Below, in pieces: positions 1-8,178 of a stretch of DNA of 64,000 nt (the first letter of the stretch is position 1; every line of letters begins with the position of its first letter). The DNA is from Bordetella petrii (GTDB taxonomy: Bacteria; Pseudomonadota; Gammaproteobacteria; Burkholderiales; Burkholderiaceae_B): contig NZ_JAFMZZ010000004.1 in NCBI RefSeq assembly GCF_017356245.1, forward strand, positions 280,741-344,740, read 5' to 3'. Below the pieces are notes generated by a model. It was not told the origin of the DNA. It saw nothing but the letters and a program-made list of their open reading frames with translations, and made no database searches. The position numbers and the translations under genes were made by a program.

Positions 1-459
1 GTCGAACCCATCCCGCCCGCCGAGCGCGGCGACATGATCGCGGCCTACCACAAGCGCCTGACCGGCAGCGACCCGGCCGAGCAGCTGCGCGCGGCCAAGG
101 CATGGAGCAAATGGGAGGACAGCACCATCACCCTGCTGCCCAGCCCGCGCCACCAGCAAAGCCACGCCGCCGACCGCGCGGCGCTGGCCTTCGCGCGCAT
201 CGAAAACCATTACTTCATGAACAACGGCTTCATGGAAGAAGGCCAGCTGATCCGCGATGCCCACAAGCTGCACGGCATTCCCGGCACCATCGTGCAGGGC
301 CGCTACGATGTCTGCACGCCGGCCCGTACCGCCTGGGACTTGCACCGCGCCTGGCCGCAGGCCCAGTTCCACCTGGTGCCCGACGCCGGCCATGCTTTTG
401 ACGAACCCGGCACCCTGGCCAGGCTGATCGAAGCCACCGACGCCTACGCCGCACAGTAA
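1..459 (+). CDS. pip: Proline iminopeptidase, C-terminal part (truncated by window edge)
   Basis: The frame is open from base 1 to the TAA at 457-459, so only the last 152 residues of an alpha/beta hydrolase are seen. The pattern ERGDMIAAYHKRLTG, then AAKAWSKWE and later GTIVQGRYDVCTP and PDAGHAFDEPG, matches the C-terminal half of proline iminopeptidase (peptidase S33), which removes N-terminal proline from peptides in the cytoplasm. The catalytic Asp (in GRYDVCTP) and His (in DAGHAF) are present; the nucleophile Ser lies outside the window. The first in-frame ATG (34) is internal to the domain and is not the start. thiS follows after 10 bases, so the two may be co-transcribed. Family assignment is confident; the substrate is inferred from the family. 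Confidence 0.9.
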   Translation, partial: VEPIPPAERGDMIAAYHKRLTGSDPAEQLRAAKAWSKWEDSTITLLPSPRHQQSHAADRAALAFARIENHYFMNNGFMEEGQLIRDAHKLHGIPGTIVQGRYDVCTPARTAWDLHRAWPQAQFHLVPDAGHAFDEPGTLARLIEATDAYAAQ

Positions 460-469
460 GGAAACCATC

Positions 470-670
470 ATGCACATCACGCTGAACGGAGACGCGCGCG
501 AGTTTCCCCTGGGCACCACCGTGACCGAAATGCTTCAGACGCTGGGCTACCAGGGCAAGCGGGTGGCCGTGGAACGCAATGGCGAAATCGTGCCCAAGAG
601 CCAGCACGGCGCCACCGTGCTGCGCGATGGCGACCAGGTCGAGATCGTGGTGGCGGTGGGCGGCGGCTGA
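470..670 (+). CDS. thiS: Sulfur carrier protein ThiS
   Basis: A 66-residue ubiquitin-fold protein ending in the diagnostic Gly-Gly (VAVGGG). The C-terminal glycine is adenylated and converted to a thiocarboxylate that donates sulfur for the thiazole moiety of thiamine in the cytoplasm. The start follows AAGGAAACC with good spacing. ThiS normally works with ThiG and is often next to it, but no thiG follows here; the next gene is an unrelated methyltransferase. The close spacing to pip suggests it rides on that transcript. Confidence 0.93.
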   Translation: MHITLNGDAREFPLGTTVTEMLQTLGYQGKRVAVERNGEIVPKSQHGATVLRDGDQVEIVVAVGGG

Positions 671-843
671 CCGGCTCGATGCGGTGCACAACACATTGTG
701 AAATTTATCAACGGTGCGATACCCAGGCACCGTATGCGGCTTGCGCCGGCCGGCGCGCGTAGTACCCTGACGCCTGTGTTTGATGCCGGCACGCGGCCGC
801 CATGCATGCCGCGGCGCGCCGGCCCCGCCATGGGAGTCCTCGC

Positions 844-1566
844 ATGCCGCCCAAAGTCCTGACCGGAGATCTCTCCGGCCTGCCCTTCGGATCCCCCTTC
901 CTGCGCCGCATGGCCGGCGCGGCCAGCCGCGCCACCGGCCATGCCGCTGGCCGCGTCGCCCGGCAATCGTGGGTGGCCGAACGCATCCGCTTCCTGCGCG
1001 CCTGGCGCGCCAACCCCAAGGGCATCGGCGCCATCTGGCCTTCGGGCTCGCGCCTGGCGGCAGCCATCACGCGCGGCATCGACCCGGCGTCGGGCCCCTG
1101 CCTGGAACTGGGAGCGGGCACCGGCGCGTTCACACGCGCGCTGGTGGCGCGCGGCCTCGACCCGCACCAACTCACCCTGGTTGAAATGGACGCCCAGTTC
1201 GCCCGGCAGCTGCGGCACGACTTCCCCGGCGCCTATGTGCACCAGGGCGACGCCGCCAGGCTGGCGGGCCTGCCGCTGTTCCTGGAAGGCCAGGCCGGCG
1301 CGGCGGTTTGCGGCCTGCCGCTGCTGAACATGCCCGTGAAGCAGCAGATCGGCATCCTGCGCGGCACGTTCTCGCAGCTGCGGCCCGGCGGCGCCATGTA
1401 CTTGTTCACCTACGGGCCGCGCTGCCCCGTGCCGCAGCGTGTGCTCGACCGCCTGGGCCTGCGCGCGCGCCGCACCGAAACCGTGCTGGCCAACGTGCCG
1501 CCGGCCCACGTATGGAAGCTGACGCGCCGCACGGCGGCCGGCGCGCTGCATGCGCCGGCGCCATAA
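844..1566 (+). CDS. SAM-dependent methyltransferase, phospholipid N-methyltransferase-like
   Basis: A 240-residue class I methyltransferase. Motif I is ELGAGTG (about 88-94) and the acidic end of strand 2 is VEMD (about 113-116). The opening, with a WPSGSRLAAAI block before motif I, resembles PmtA/KsgA-like phospholipid N-methyltransferases that act on phosphatidylethanolamine at the inner membrane. The start at 844 is chosen over the ATG at 802 because GGGAG (832-836) is well spaced and residues before it look unlike the family. It stands alone, 173 bases after thiS, in a region where I see no clear promoter. The exact methyl acceptor cannot be read from sequence; a generic rRNA or small-molecule methyltransferase is the alternative. 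Confidence 0.75.
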   Translation: MPPKVLTGDLSGLPFGSPFLRRMAGAASRATGHAAGRVARQSWVAERIRFLRAWRANPKGIGAIWPSGSRLAAAITRGIDPASGPCLELGAGTGAFTRALVARGLDPHQLTLVEMDAQFARQLRHDFPGAYVHQGDAARLAGLPLFLEGQAGAAVCGLPLLNMPVKQQIGILRGTFSQLRPGGAMYLFTYGPRCPVPQRVLDRLGLRARRTETVLANVPPAHVWKLTRRTAAGALHAPAP

Positions 1567-1705
1567 ATAACCCGTTACATCTTGCCCCGGGTCCGGCGCA
1601 ACATGCGACACATAATCGGCCCATAATCGGTCTGCAGTAGCGGCAAGTTCTGCCATCTTCTGCTTTTGAGCGCTTAACGTTTCTTAACAATCAAAAGGAC
1701 ACATC

Positions 1706-2152
1706 ATGGGTCTGCTCAGCTTTATCAAAGATGTCGGCGAAAAACTCTTTGGCGCCAGCGAAGCCCAGGCGGCATCGGTCGACGAACTGAAGAAAGAACT
1801 GGACAAGCATGGCCTGAACGCCGACGGCCTGGACATCAAGGTCGATGGCGACAAGGTCACCGTGTCGGGCGAGGCGGCATCCACCGAAGAAGCCGAGAAG
1901 ATCACGCTGGCGCTGGGCAATACCGTGGGCGTGGCCCAGGTCGACAACCAGCTCACCGCCAAGCAGACCGCCCCCGAAGCGCAGATGTACACCGTGAAAA
2001 AAGGCGACAACCTGTGGAAGATTGCCGAAGCCCACTACGGCAAGGGCCAGGGCGCCAAGCACACGGTGATTTTCGAGGCCAACAAGCCCATGCTGACGCA
2101 CCCCGACAAGATCTACCCGGGCCAGGTGCTGCGCATTCCGCCGCTGAACTGA
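1706..2152 (+). CDS. kbp: BON and LysM domain protein (Kbp/YgaU family)
   Basis: 148 residues, the usual size for Kbp (YgaU), a potassium-binding protein with a BON domain (about 25-85) followed by a LysM domain (about 94-145, starting MYTVKKGDNLWKIA and ending YPGQVLRIP). In E. coli the protein is cytoplasmic, binds K+ and responds to osmotic stress. There is no signal peptide here, consistent with that. The start is supported by AAGGAC at 1695-1700. The gene is monocistronic and is followed by a strong intrinsic terminator. The upstream 140 bases include a short tandem ATAATCGG repeat near 1613-1628. Confidence 0.88.
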   Translation: MGLLSFIKDVGEKLFGASEAQAASVDELKKELDKHGLNADGLDIKVDGDKVTVSGEAASTEEAEKITLALGNTVGVAQVDNQLTAKQTAPEAQMYTVKKGDNLWKIAEAHYGKGQGAKHTVIFEANKPMLTHPDKIYPGQVLRIPPLN

Positions 2153-2158
2153 ACCGCA

Positions 2159-2192
2159 CAAACCGGCAAGCCCCGCAGCGTTTGCCGGTTTG
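2159..2192 (+). other. Stem-loop after the LysM gene
   Basis: Arms CAAACCGGCAA and TTGCCGGTTTG pair perfectly around an 11-12 base loop just after the stop codon of the LysM gene. No T-tract follows, so it may protect the 3' end rather than terminate. Confidence 0.55.
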
Positions 2193-2230
2193 CATCGGGG
2201 CGGGCCCTCCCCGTTCGCTCCGGTCAACTC

Positions 2231-2260
2231 GGCCAGGTATCACGCCTGGCCGTTTTTTTG
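2231..2260 (+). terminator. Intrinsic terminator of the LysM gene
   Basis: GGCCAGG (2231-2237) pairs with CCTGGCC (2245-2251) around a 7-base loop and is followed by G and seven T. This is a classical rho-independent terminator on the plus strand, placed before the convergent end of ffh. Confidence 0.88.
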
Positions 2261-2283
2261 CCTGGCGAGCCGGACCAGGCTCA

Positions 2284-2296
2284 GGTGTCTGACACC
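2284..2296. repeat. GGTGTC-N-GACACC intergenic repeat, copy 1
   Basis: A perfect palindrome with 6-base arms GGTGTC and GACACC around a single T, lying between the LysM terminator and the end of ffh. Further copies occur at 9704-9774, near 51435 and at 56566-56693, always between genes, so this is a dispersed repeat family. Confidence 0.6.
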
Positions 2297-2307
2297 CGGC
2301 CAGACGA

Positions 2308-3717
2308 TCAGCGCAGCCCGCCGAAGCGCCCCAGGCCTTTCATGCCGCCCATAGCGCGCATCATCTTGGACATGCCGCCTTTCTTCATCTGCTTCATCAT
2401 GCCCTGCATCTGTTCGAACTGCGCCAGCAGGCGGTTCACTTCCTGCACGGGCACGCCCGAGCCGGCGGCGATGCGGCGCTTGCGCGAGGCCTTGATGAGT
2501 TCGGGCTTGGCGCGTTCGGCGGCCGTCATGGAATTCAGGATGCCTTCGGTGCGGCGCAGCTGCTTTTCCGCCTGGCCGCCCTGCAGCTGGCCGGCCGCCT
2601 GCTGGAACTGCGCGGGCAGTTTTTCCAGCAACGACCCCATGTCGCCCAGCTTCTTGACCTGACCCAGCTGCTCGCGGAAATCGTTCAGGTCGAACTTGCT
2701 GCCCGACTTGAGCTTGGTGGCCAGCTTCTGCGCTTCGGCGATGTCGATATTCTTTTGCGCCTGCTCGACCAGCGACACGATATCGCCCATGCCCAGCACC
2801 CGCTGGGCCATGCGGTCGGGGTGGAAGGGCTCCAGCCCGTCCAGCTTTTCGGACACGCCCACGAACTTCAGGGGCTTGCCCGTTACGTGCCGCACCGACA
2901 GCGCCGCGCCGCCGCGGGCATCGCCGTCCAGCTTGGTCAGCACCACACCGGTCAGCGGCAGGGCGTCGGCAAAGGCGCGCGCGGTATTCACCGCGTCCTG
3001 GCCCTGCATGGCGTCCACCACGAACAGGGTTTCAACCGGCCGCACCAGGTCGTGCAGGGCGCGGATTTCGCGCATCATGGCTTCGTCGATGCCCAGGCGC
3101 CCGGCCGTGTCCAGGATCAGCACGTCGTAGTGGTGGCGGCGGGCGTGGTCGACCGCGTTGCGGGCAATGTCTTCGGGCTTCTGGCTGGGGTCGGACGGCA
3201 GGAAATCGATGCCGGCCTGCTCGGCCACGGTTTTCAGCTGGTCGATGGCGGCAGGGCGGTAGACGTCGGCGCTGACGGTCAGCACCTTTTTCTTGCCGGT
3301 GTTGCGGCCGTTCTGCACGTGGCCGCCCTGCGCCAGCCAGCGGCCCAGCTTGCCGGTGGTGGTGGTTTTACCGGCGCCCTGCAGGCCGGCCATCAGGATC
3401 ACCGCGGGCGGCTGCACCGCCAGCGACAGTTCGCCGGCGTTGGCGCCCAGGTCGCCGCCCATCAGGGCGGTGAGCTCTTTGTTGACCACCCCCACCAGGG
3501 CCTGCCCCGGGCTGAGGCTGCCGACCACCTCTTCGCCCAGCGCCTTTTCCTTGACCCGCGCCACGAAGTCGCGCACCACGGGCAGGGCCACGTCGGCCTC
3601 GAGCAGGGCCATGCGCACTTCGCGCAGCATTTCCTGGGTGTTGGCCTCGGTCAGGCGGGCTTCGCCGCGCAGCGTCTTCACGACGCGCGACAAACGTTGA
3701 GTCAGGTTATCGAGCAT
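2308..3717 (-). CDS. ffh: Signal recognition particle protein Ffh (SRP54)
   Basis: The 469-residue GTPase of the signal recognition particle. With 4.5S RNA it binds signal sequences emerging from ribosomes and delivers them to FtsY and SecYEG. The helical N domain spans about 1-90. The G domain shows GLQGAGKTTT (111-120), DVYRPAA (151-157), DTAGR (203-207) and TKLDGDARGG (260-269). The methionine-rich M domain at the C-terminus has EQMQGMMKQMKKGGMSK. Length and all motifs are normal. It is transcribed divergently from the ypjD-like gene, an arrangement also seen in E. coli and many proteobacteria. Confidence 0.98.
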   Translation of the reverse strand: MLDNLTQRLSRVVKTLRGEARLTEANTQEMLREVRMALLEADVALPVVRDFVARVKEKALGEEVVGSLSPGQALVGVVNKELTALMGGDLGANAGELSLAVQPPAVILMAGLQGAGKTTTTGKLGRWLAQGGHVQNGRNTGKKKVLTVSADVYRPAAIDQLKTVAEQAGIDFLPSDPSQKPEDIARNAVDHARRHHYDVLILDTAGRLGIDEAMMREIRALHDLVRPVETLFVVDAMQGQDAVNTARAFADALPLTGVVLTKLDGDARGGAALSVRHVTGKPLKFVGVSEKLDGLEPFHPDRMAQRVLGMGDIVSLVEQAQKNIDIAEAQKLATKLKSGSKFDLNDFREQLGQVKKLGDMGSLLEKLPAQFQQAAGQLQGGQAEKQLRRTEGILNSMTAAERAKPELIKASRKRRIAAGSGVPVQEVNRLLAQFEQMQGMMKQMKKGGMSKMMRAMGGMKGLGRFGGLR

Positions 3718-3825
3718 GAGAGGCGTTTCCGCTTACACTAGTTGATTGAACAGTGGCCCGGGCAGGCGCTTTGCCCCTGCCGGCTGCGAGCGCCCGAAAG
3801 GGGCCCCATCCAGACAACGGTTTTT

Positions 3826-4668
3826 ATGTCATTAGGCATTGTATTTCACGCCGCGGCCGCACTGGCCTACGCCGTGCTTGCCGCGGCGCTGTGGCGGCGC
3901 CTGCGGGGCGCGGGCAGTGTCGAAAAAACGGGCCGCATCGCCCGGGCCTTCCTGCTGGGCGCGCTGGTGCTGCACGGCATCGGCCTGCAGCAGGCCATGC
4001 TGGGCGGCCCTCACCTGTTCATCGGCTGGGCCCTGGCCCTGTCGGCGGCAGTGTGGCTGGGCCTGGTGGTGTTCTGGCTGGAAAGCCTGCTGGTGCGCAT
4101 CGACGGCCTGCAACTGCTGCTGGTGCCGGCCGCCACCCTGGTGTGCGCCATGGCGGCGCTGTTTCCCCAGGGCCAGATGGTTCCGCACGCCGAAAACGGC
4201 TGGCTGCGCCTGCACCTGCTGATCGCGCTGGCCGCCTACGCCCTGATCACCGTGGCCGCGCTGCACGCCCTGCTGATGGCCCTGCTCGACCGCCACCTGC
4301 ACCGCCCGCTCGACGCGCCCACTGAACGCAGCATCGTGGGCCGTGTGCTCGATGCCCAGCCCCCGCTGCTGGTGCAGGAACAACTGCTGTTCCGGGTGAT
4401 CTGGATCGGCTTCGTGGTGCTCACCGCCGCGGTGGTGTCCGGCTCGATCGCATCCATGCAGCTTACCGGCAAGGTCCTGCCGTTCGACCATAAAACCGTG
4501 TTCACGCTGCTGTCGTGGCTGACCTTCGGCGTGCTGCTGCTGGGGCGCCACATCCGCGGCTGGCGCGGCCGCGTGGCGCTGCGCTGGACCCTGACCGGCT
4601 TCGCTTTCCTGATCCTGGCCTACACCGGCAGCCGGTTCGTGCTGGAAGTCATTCTTCATCGGAGCTGA
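3826..4668 (+). CDS. ypjD: Cytochrome c assembly family inner-membrane protein (YpjD/CcsA-like)
   Basis: A 280-residue polytopic membrane protein of the CytC_asm/CcmC superfamily, with about eight hydrophobic segments and typical loop residues such as HGIGLQQAM and LRLHLLIALAAYAL. Relatives include CcsA heme exporters, but YpjD itself has no firmly established reaction; a heme or cation-efflux related role has been proposed. I chose the ATG at 3826, which opens directly into the first membrane helix; the frame is open upstream to a TTG at 3742, but that extension is not membrane-like. Its position divergent from ffh supports the YpjD assignment. Confidence 0.8.
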   Translation: MSLGIVFHAAAALAYAVLAAALWRRLRGAGSVEKTGRIARAFLLGALVLHGIGLQQAMLGGPHLFIGWALALSAAVWLGLVVFWLESLLVRIDGLQLLLVPAATLVCAMAALFPQGQMVPHAENGWLRLHLLIALAAYALITVAALHALLMALLDRHLHRPLDAPTERSIVGRVLDAQPPLLVQEQLLFRVIWIGFVVLTAAVVSGSIASMQLTGKVLPFDHKTVFTLLSWLTFGVLLLGRHIRGWRGRVALRWTLTGFAFLILAYTGSRFVLEVILHRS

Positions 4669-4669
4669 T

Positions 4670-4933
4670 GTGGGCAAGTTGTTACTTTGGGTCGTGATCA
4701 TCCTGGCGGTCATGATGATCGCCCGCATTGCCTCGGCGCGCGCCGCCCGCCGGCGCGACGCCGCCCGCAACCCCCAGCGCGCGCCGGCCCGCCAGCCGGG
4801 CGGGCAGCCCGTCGAATCCATGGTGCGCTGCGCCCACTGCGGCATCCACCTGCCGCGTTCCGAGGCGGTGCTGCTCGACGGCAAGGTCTGGTGCAGCCGC
4901 GACCACGCGCGCCTGGGCGAACCCCGAACCTGA
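4670..4933 (+). CDS. Small membrane protein with CxxC zinc-like motif (PP0621 family)
   Basis: 87 residues. One N-terminal membrane segment (about 3-20) is followed by an Arg/Ala/Pro-rich linker and a short C-terminal domain with CAHCGIHLPRSEAV and a later Cys-Ser-Arg-Asp-His, which together could bind one metal. This is the pattern of the uncharacterised PP0621 family. The start is GTG at 4670, two bases after the previous stop, with GGAGC just upstream, so the gene is translationally coupled to the ypjD-like gene. An ATG at 4668 is in another frame and hits a stop quickly. Confidence 0.75.
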   Translation: MGKLLLWVVIILAVMMIARIASARAARRRDAARNPQRAPARQPGGQPVESMVRCAHCGIHLPRSEAVLLDGKVWCSRDHARLGEPRT

Positions 4934-5011
4934 CGCCCGCGGGCCCGGCGGGCCGCTTGCGCAAGGCAGGCATAATGGGGGCTACGCTTCCCCATTCGAT
5001 GAGCCGCATCC

Positions 5012-5590
5012 ATGTTTCTACAGCTTGATCGACACGGGTGGCTGGCGCCCGCGCCGGGCGTGCGCCTCCTGCCTTCCCCCAATTGCGATGCCCGCCCCGC
5101 CGGCCTGCCGGTTTCGCTGCTGGTCATCCACAACATCAGCCTGCCGCCCGGCCGGTTCGGCGGCCCCCACGTGGCGCGCCTGTTCCAGAACCGCCTGGAC
5201 TACACCGCCCACCCCTGGTTCGAACGCCTGCGCGGGCTGCGCGTGTCGGCGCATTTCTTCATCAACCGCCAGGGCGAGATCGTGCAGTTCGTGCCCACCG
5301 AGGCCCGCGCCTGGCATGCCGGCGTATCGCGCTTCGGCAAGCGCGAACGCTGCAACGACTTTTCGCTGGGCGTCGAACTGGAAGGCACCGACACGCTGCC
5401 CTACACCGATGCCCAGTACACTGCCCTGGCCAAGCTGGCCCGCGTGCTGAGCAGCCGTTATCCTCTGCGCGCGGCCTGGGGGCACGAACACATCGCCCCC
5501 GGCCGCAAAACCGACCCGGGGCCCGCTTTCAACTGGACACGCTTCGGCCGCATGGCGGGCATTGCGCGACGCCTGCTGGCCCCGTGCTGA
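5012..5590 (+). CDS. ampD: 1,6-anhydro-N-acetylmuramyl-L-alanine amidase AmpD
   Basis: 192 residues. This cytoplasmic zinc amidase cleaves the stem peptide from 1,6-anhydroMurNAc during peptidoglycan recycling; its loss raises AmpC beta-lactamase where AmpR is present. The zinc ligands of the family are visible as His40 (VIHNIS), His158 (GHEHIAPG) and Asp168, with Lys166 in GRKTDPGPAF. Lack of a signal peptide fits AmpD rather than the secreted AmiD. The start is the first ATG after a short untranslated stretch. The glutathione transferase gene follows after 13 bases. Confidence 0.95.
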   Translation: MFLQLDRHGWLAPAPGVRLLPSPNCDARPAGLPVSLLVIHNISLPPGRFGGPHVARLFQNRLDYTAHPWFERLRGLRVSAHFFINRQGEIVQFVPTEARAWHAGVSRFGKRERCNDFSLGVELEGTDTLPYTDAQYTALAKLARVLSSRYPLRAAWGHEHIAPGRKTDPGPAFNWTRFGRMAGIARRLLAPC

Positions 5591-5603
5591 TCAAGGAATC
5601 ATC

Positions 5604-6224
5604 ATGCTGAAAATCTGGGGACGCCCAAGCTCGGTAAACGTGCAGAAGGTCTTGTGGACGGTGCGGGAGCTGGCCTTGCCGCATACGGCAACCCATGTGG
5701 GCGGGCAGTTCGGCGGGCTGGACACGCCCGAATACGGCAGGCTGAACCCCAACCGCAAGGTGCCGGTCATCGACGACGGCGGCCTGGTGCTGTGGGAATC
5801 CAATGCCATCGTGCGCTACCTGGCCGCGCGCTACAGCGAAGGCGGGCTGTGGCCCGGCGACGTGGCCGTGCGCGCCCAGGCCGACCGCTGGATGGACTGG
5901 ACAGCCACCGAATGGCAGCCGGCCATGGTGCCGGCCTTCCTGGGCCTGATCCGCACCCCCGAAGCGCAGCGCAACGCGGCTGCCATCGAAGCCTCGACAC
6001 AGAAGGCCAACCAGCTGGGCCTGATCCTGGAAGACGCCCTGCAAGGCCGCGAATACATCGCCGGCAGCCACTTCGGCATGGGCGACATCGTGCTGGGCTG
6101 CGTGGCCCACCGCTGGCTGGCCATGCCCATCGAACGGCCGGCCACGCCGGCGTTGTCGACCTGGTACCGGCGCTTGATGATGCGGCCCGCCGCACAGGGC
6201 GTGCTGACGCTGCCCCTGTCCTGA
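5604..6224 (+). CDS. Glutathione S-transferase family protein
   Basis: 206 residues. The N-terminal thioredoxin-fold domain (about 1-80) has the RPSSVNVQKVLW start typical of bacterial beta/theta-like transferases, NPNRKVPVIDDG with the cis-Pro, and LWESNAIVRYLA with the glutathione-binding Glu-Ser. An all-helical C-terminal domain follows. It conjugates or uses glutathione in the cytoplasm; the substrate is unknown. The ATG at 5604 follows AAGGAATC; the frame extends upstream to 5562, but that part overlaps ampD and lies outside the fold. Confidence 0.88.
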   Translation: MLKIWGRPSSVNVQKVLWTVRELALPHTATHVGGQFGGLDTPEYGRLNPNRKVPVIDDGGLVLWESNAIVRYLAARYSEGGLWPGDVAVRAQADRWMDWTATEWQPAMVPAFLGLIRTPEAQRNAAAIEASTQKANQLGLILEDALQGREYIAGSHFGMGDIVLGCVAHRWLAMPIERPATPALSTWYRRLMMRPAAQGVLTLPLS

Positions 6225-6235
6225 TCCGGCCAGCG

Positions 6236-6267
6236 CCGGGGCGGCCGCACTGCGGCGGGTGCCCCGG
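6236..6267. terminator. Possible bidirectional terminator between GST and marR genes
   Basis: CCGGGGC (6236-6242) can pair with GCCCCGG (6261-6267), enclosing a nested GCCGCA/TGCGGC hairpin. It lies exactly between two convergent genes. There is no T-tract, so the call is tentative. Confidence 0.35.
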
Positions 6268-6280
6268 GGCCGGCGGCCGG

Positions 6281-6772
6281 CTAGCCCAGCCGCCCCAGCA
6301 GCGCAATCAATTGTGAACGCTCGCCTGCGCTCAGCTTGGCGCTGATGCGCCGGTCGTGCGCCTGCACGGCGCGGGTAATGTCGGCATGGGCGCGCCGCCC
6401 GGCCGGCGTCAGCACCAGCGAATACGCCCGCTTGTCCGCCGCCGCCTCTTGGCGGGCCACATAGCCCATGGCCTGCAGCTGGTCCACCAGCTGCACCGCC
6501 CCCGAACGGGCGATGCCCAGAATGCGCGCCAGCTCGGTCAGCTTCAGCCTGGCGTTGGCCGCGATGACCGTCAGCGCTGAAAACCGCTGCGGCGTGATGT
6601 CCCAGGGCGCCAGCGCCGCCAGGAAATCTTCGTAGATCAGGATCTGCGCCCGCCGGATGGCGTAGCCGACCAGTTCGTCGAGCGCGCCGTACTCGATGCC
6701 GGCAACGTGCGGATCGAAGTGCTCGCCGCGGGCCAGGGGCCGGCGCGGCCGGAACGAAGAGGCTGGTGGCAT
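6281..6772 (-). CDS. MarR family transcriptional regulator
   Basis: About 163 residues with a winged helix of MarR type: LTELARILGIARSGAVQLVDQLQAMGYV followed by the wing residues AADKRAYSLVLTPAGRRA. Such proteins are dimeric repressors, usually relieved by small aromatic or phenolic ligands. The ATG at 6772 is preferred to the TTG at 6790; neither has a convincing ribosome binding site. It is divergent from the FAD monooxygenase operon, and a perfect 9+9 palindrome in the shared region is the likely operator. The ligand is unknown but is probably linked to the monooxygenase substrate. Confidence 0.88.
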   Translation of the reverse strand: MPPASSFRPRRPLARGEHFDPHVAGIEYGALDELVGYAIRRAQILIYEDFLAALAPWDITPQRFSALTVIAANARLKLTELARILGIARSGAVQLVDQLQAMGYVARQEAAADKRAYSLVLTPAGRRAHADITRAVQAHDRRISAKLSAGERSQLIALLGRLG

Positions 6773-6869
6773 GGCAAAAGCCGTGGGCAAAAGGGACTAC
6801 ACACTACCCCAGACCCGCCGCCGGCGCCACCTGCCCTGGGGTTAGCCCCAGTGTGGGCCGCGCGGCCGT

Positions 6870-6890
6870 TTTGTTATGGTACATAACAAA
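6870..6890. promoter_or_regulatory. Probable MarR operator palindrome
   Basis: TTTGTTATG (6870-6878) and CATAACAAA (6882-6890) are perfect inverted repeats with a 3-base spacer. The site lies 22 bases before the monooxygenase ATG and about 100 bases from the regulator start. Size, symmetry and AT-richness fit MarR-family operators. Confidence 0.7.
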
Positions 6891-6912
6891 TTAGAAACCG
6901 CCTGGAGAGACC

Positions 6913-8178
6913 ATGGACATCATCATCGCCGGCGCCGGCATCGGCGGGCTGACGCTTGCCCTGATGCTGCACCGGCGCGGCATCAACTGCCGCGTCTACG
7001 AAAGCGCGCAGGAACTGCGCCCGCTGGGCGTGGGCATCAACCTGCTGCCGCATGCCGTCAACGAGCTGGAACAACTCAACCTGCTGGAACCGCTGGCGCG
7101 GCACGCCATCGCCACATCCGCCCTGCACTACTACAACAAGCTGGGCCAGGCCATCTGGCGCGAGCCGCGCGGCCTGCAGGCCGGCTATCCGTTGCCGCAG
7201 TTCTCGATACACCGCGGCGAATTCCAGATGCTGCTGGCCGACGCGGTGCGCGCCCGGCTGGGCGCCGACGCCATCGCAACCGGCATGGTGCTCGAGGCCG
7301 CCGACCAGGACGGCCAACACGCCCGCGCGCATTTCCGCAACCGCGCCACTGGACAGCTGCATACCGTCCGCGGCGACGCGGTGGTAGGCGCCGACGGCAT
7401 CCATTCGGCCCTGCGCCGCCAGTTCCATCCATCGGGCGACGAGCCGCGCTTCTCGGGCCGCATGCTGTGGCGGGCAGTGACCGAGGCGCCGCCATACCTG
7501 GACGGCCGCACCATGTTCATGGCCGGCCACCAGGACCAGAAATTCGTCTGCTATCCGATCTCCGAACCGCTGCGGCGCGACGGCCGGTCGCTGATCAACT
7601 GGATTGCCGAACTGGCCGTGCCCGGCGCCACGCTGCCGGCCACCGACTGGAACCGCAGCGTCCACAAGTCGGTGTTCGCCGATCGCTTTGCCGACTGGCG
7701 CTGGGACTGGATCGACATCCCGGCCATTATCGACGGCGCGCAGGCCATCTACGAATTCCCGCTGGTCGACCGCGATCCGCTGCCGCGCTGGACCCACGGC
7801 CGCCTGACATTGCTGGGCGACGCCGCCCACCCCATGTACCCGATCGGATCCAACGGTTCCGCGCAGGCCATCCTGGACGCGCGCTGCCTGGCCGACTGGC
7901 TGGGGCAGGCGCGGCAAGGCCAGGTGCGCGCCCTGGAAACGGCGCTGCTCGAATACGAGGCCGACCGCCTGCCCCGCACCGCCGGCATTGTGCTGCGCAA
8001 CCGGCTGAACGGCCCCGAACAGGTCATGCAGATGGCCGAAGAGCGCGCCCCGCAAGGGTTCGCCGACATTGCCGAGATCATTCCCGAACATGAACTGCAG
8101 GCCATATCGCTGCGCTACAAGCAACTGGCCGGCTTCGACCCGGCCGCCCTGCACCGCCCCACAAAAGGAACGCCATGA
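6913..8178 (+). CDS. FAD-dependent aromatic monooxygenase (PhzS-like)
   Basis: 421 residues of the PHBH-type flavin monooxygenase family. The Rossmann motif GAGIGGL (7-13) binds the ADP part of FAD, VVGADGIHSALR is the DG motif for FAD/NAD(P)H, and GDAAHPMYPIGSNG (302-315) binds the ribityl-pyrophosphate. The family hydroxylates aromatic substrates with O2 and NAD(P)H; this branch resembles flavin-dependent oxidoreductases like PhzS. The start follows GGAGAGACC. Its stop overlaps the next ATG (ATGA), and a Bug receptor follows, so the operon probably takes up and oxidises one aromatic acid. Which one is not visible. Confidence 0.87.
   Translation: MDIIIAGAGIGGLTLALMLHRRGINCRVYESAQELRPLGVGINLLPHAVNELEQLNLLEPLARHAIATSALHYYNKLGQAIWREPRGLQAGYPLPQFSIHRGEFQMLLADAVRARLGADAIATGMVLEAADQDGQHARAHFRNRATGQLHTVRGDAVVGADGIHSALRRQFHPSGDEPRFSGRMLWRAVTEAPPYLDGRTMFMAGHQDQKFVCYPISEPLRRDGRSLINWIAELAVPGATLPATDWNRSVHKSVFADRFADWRWDWIDIPAIIDGAQAIYEFPLVDRDPLPRWTHGRLTLLGDAAHPMYPIGSNGSAQAILDARCLADWLGQARQGQVRALETALLEYEADRLPRTAGIVLRNRLNGPEQVMQMAEERAPQGFADIAEIIPEHELQAISLRYKQLAGFDPAALHRPTKGTP

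Noticed and set aside
2755-3741. A 328-codon plus-strand frame opposite ffh
   Set aside because: Antisense shadow of a conserved essential gene.
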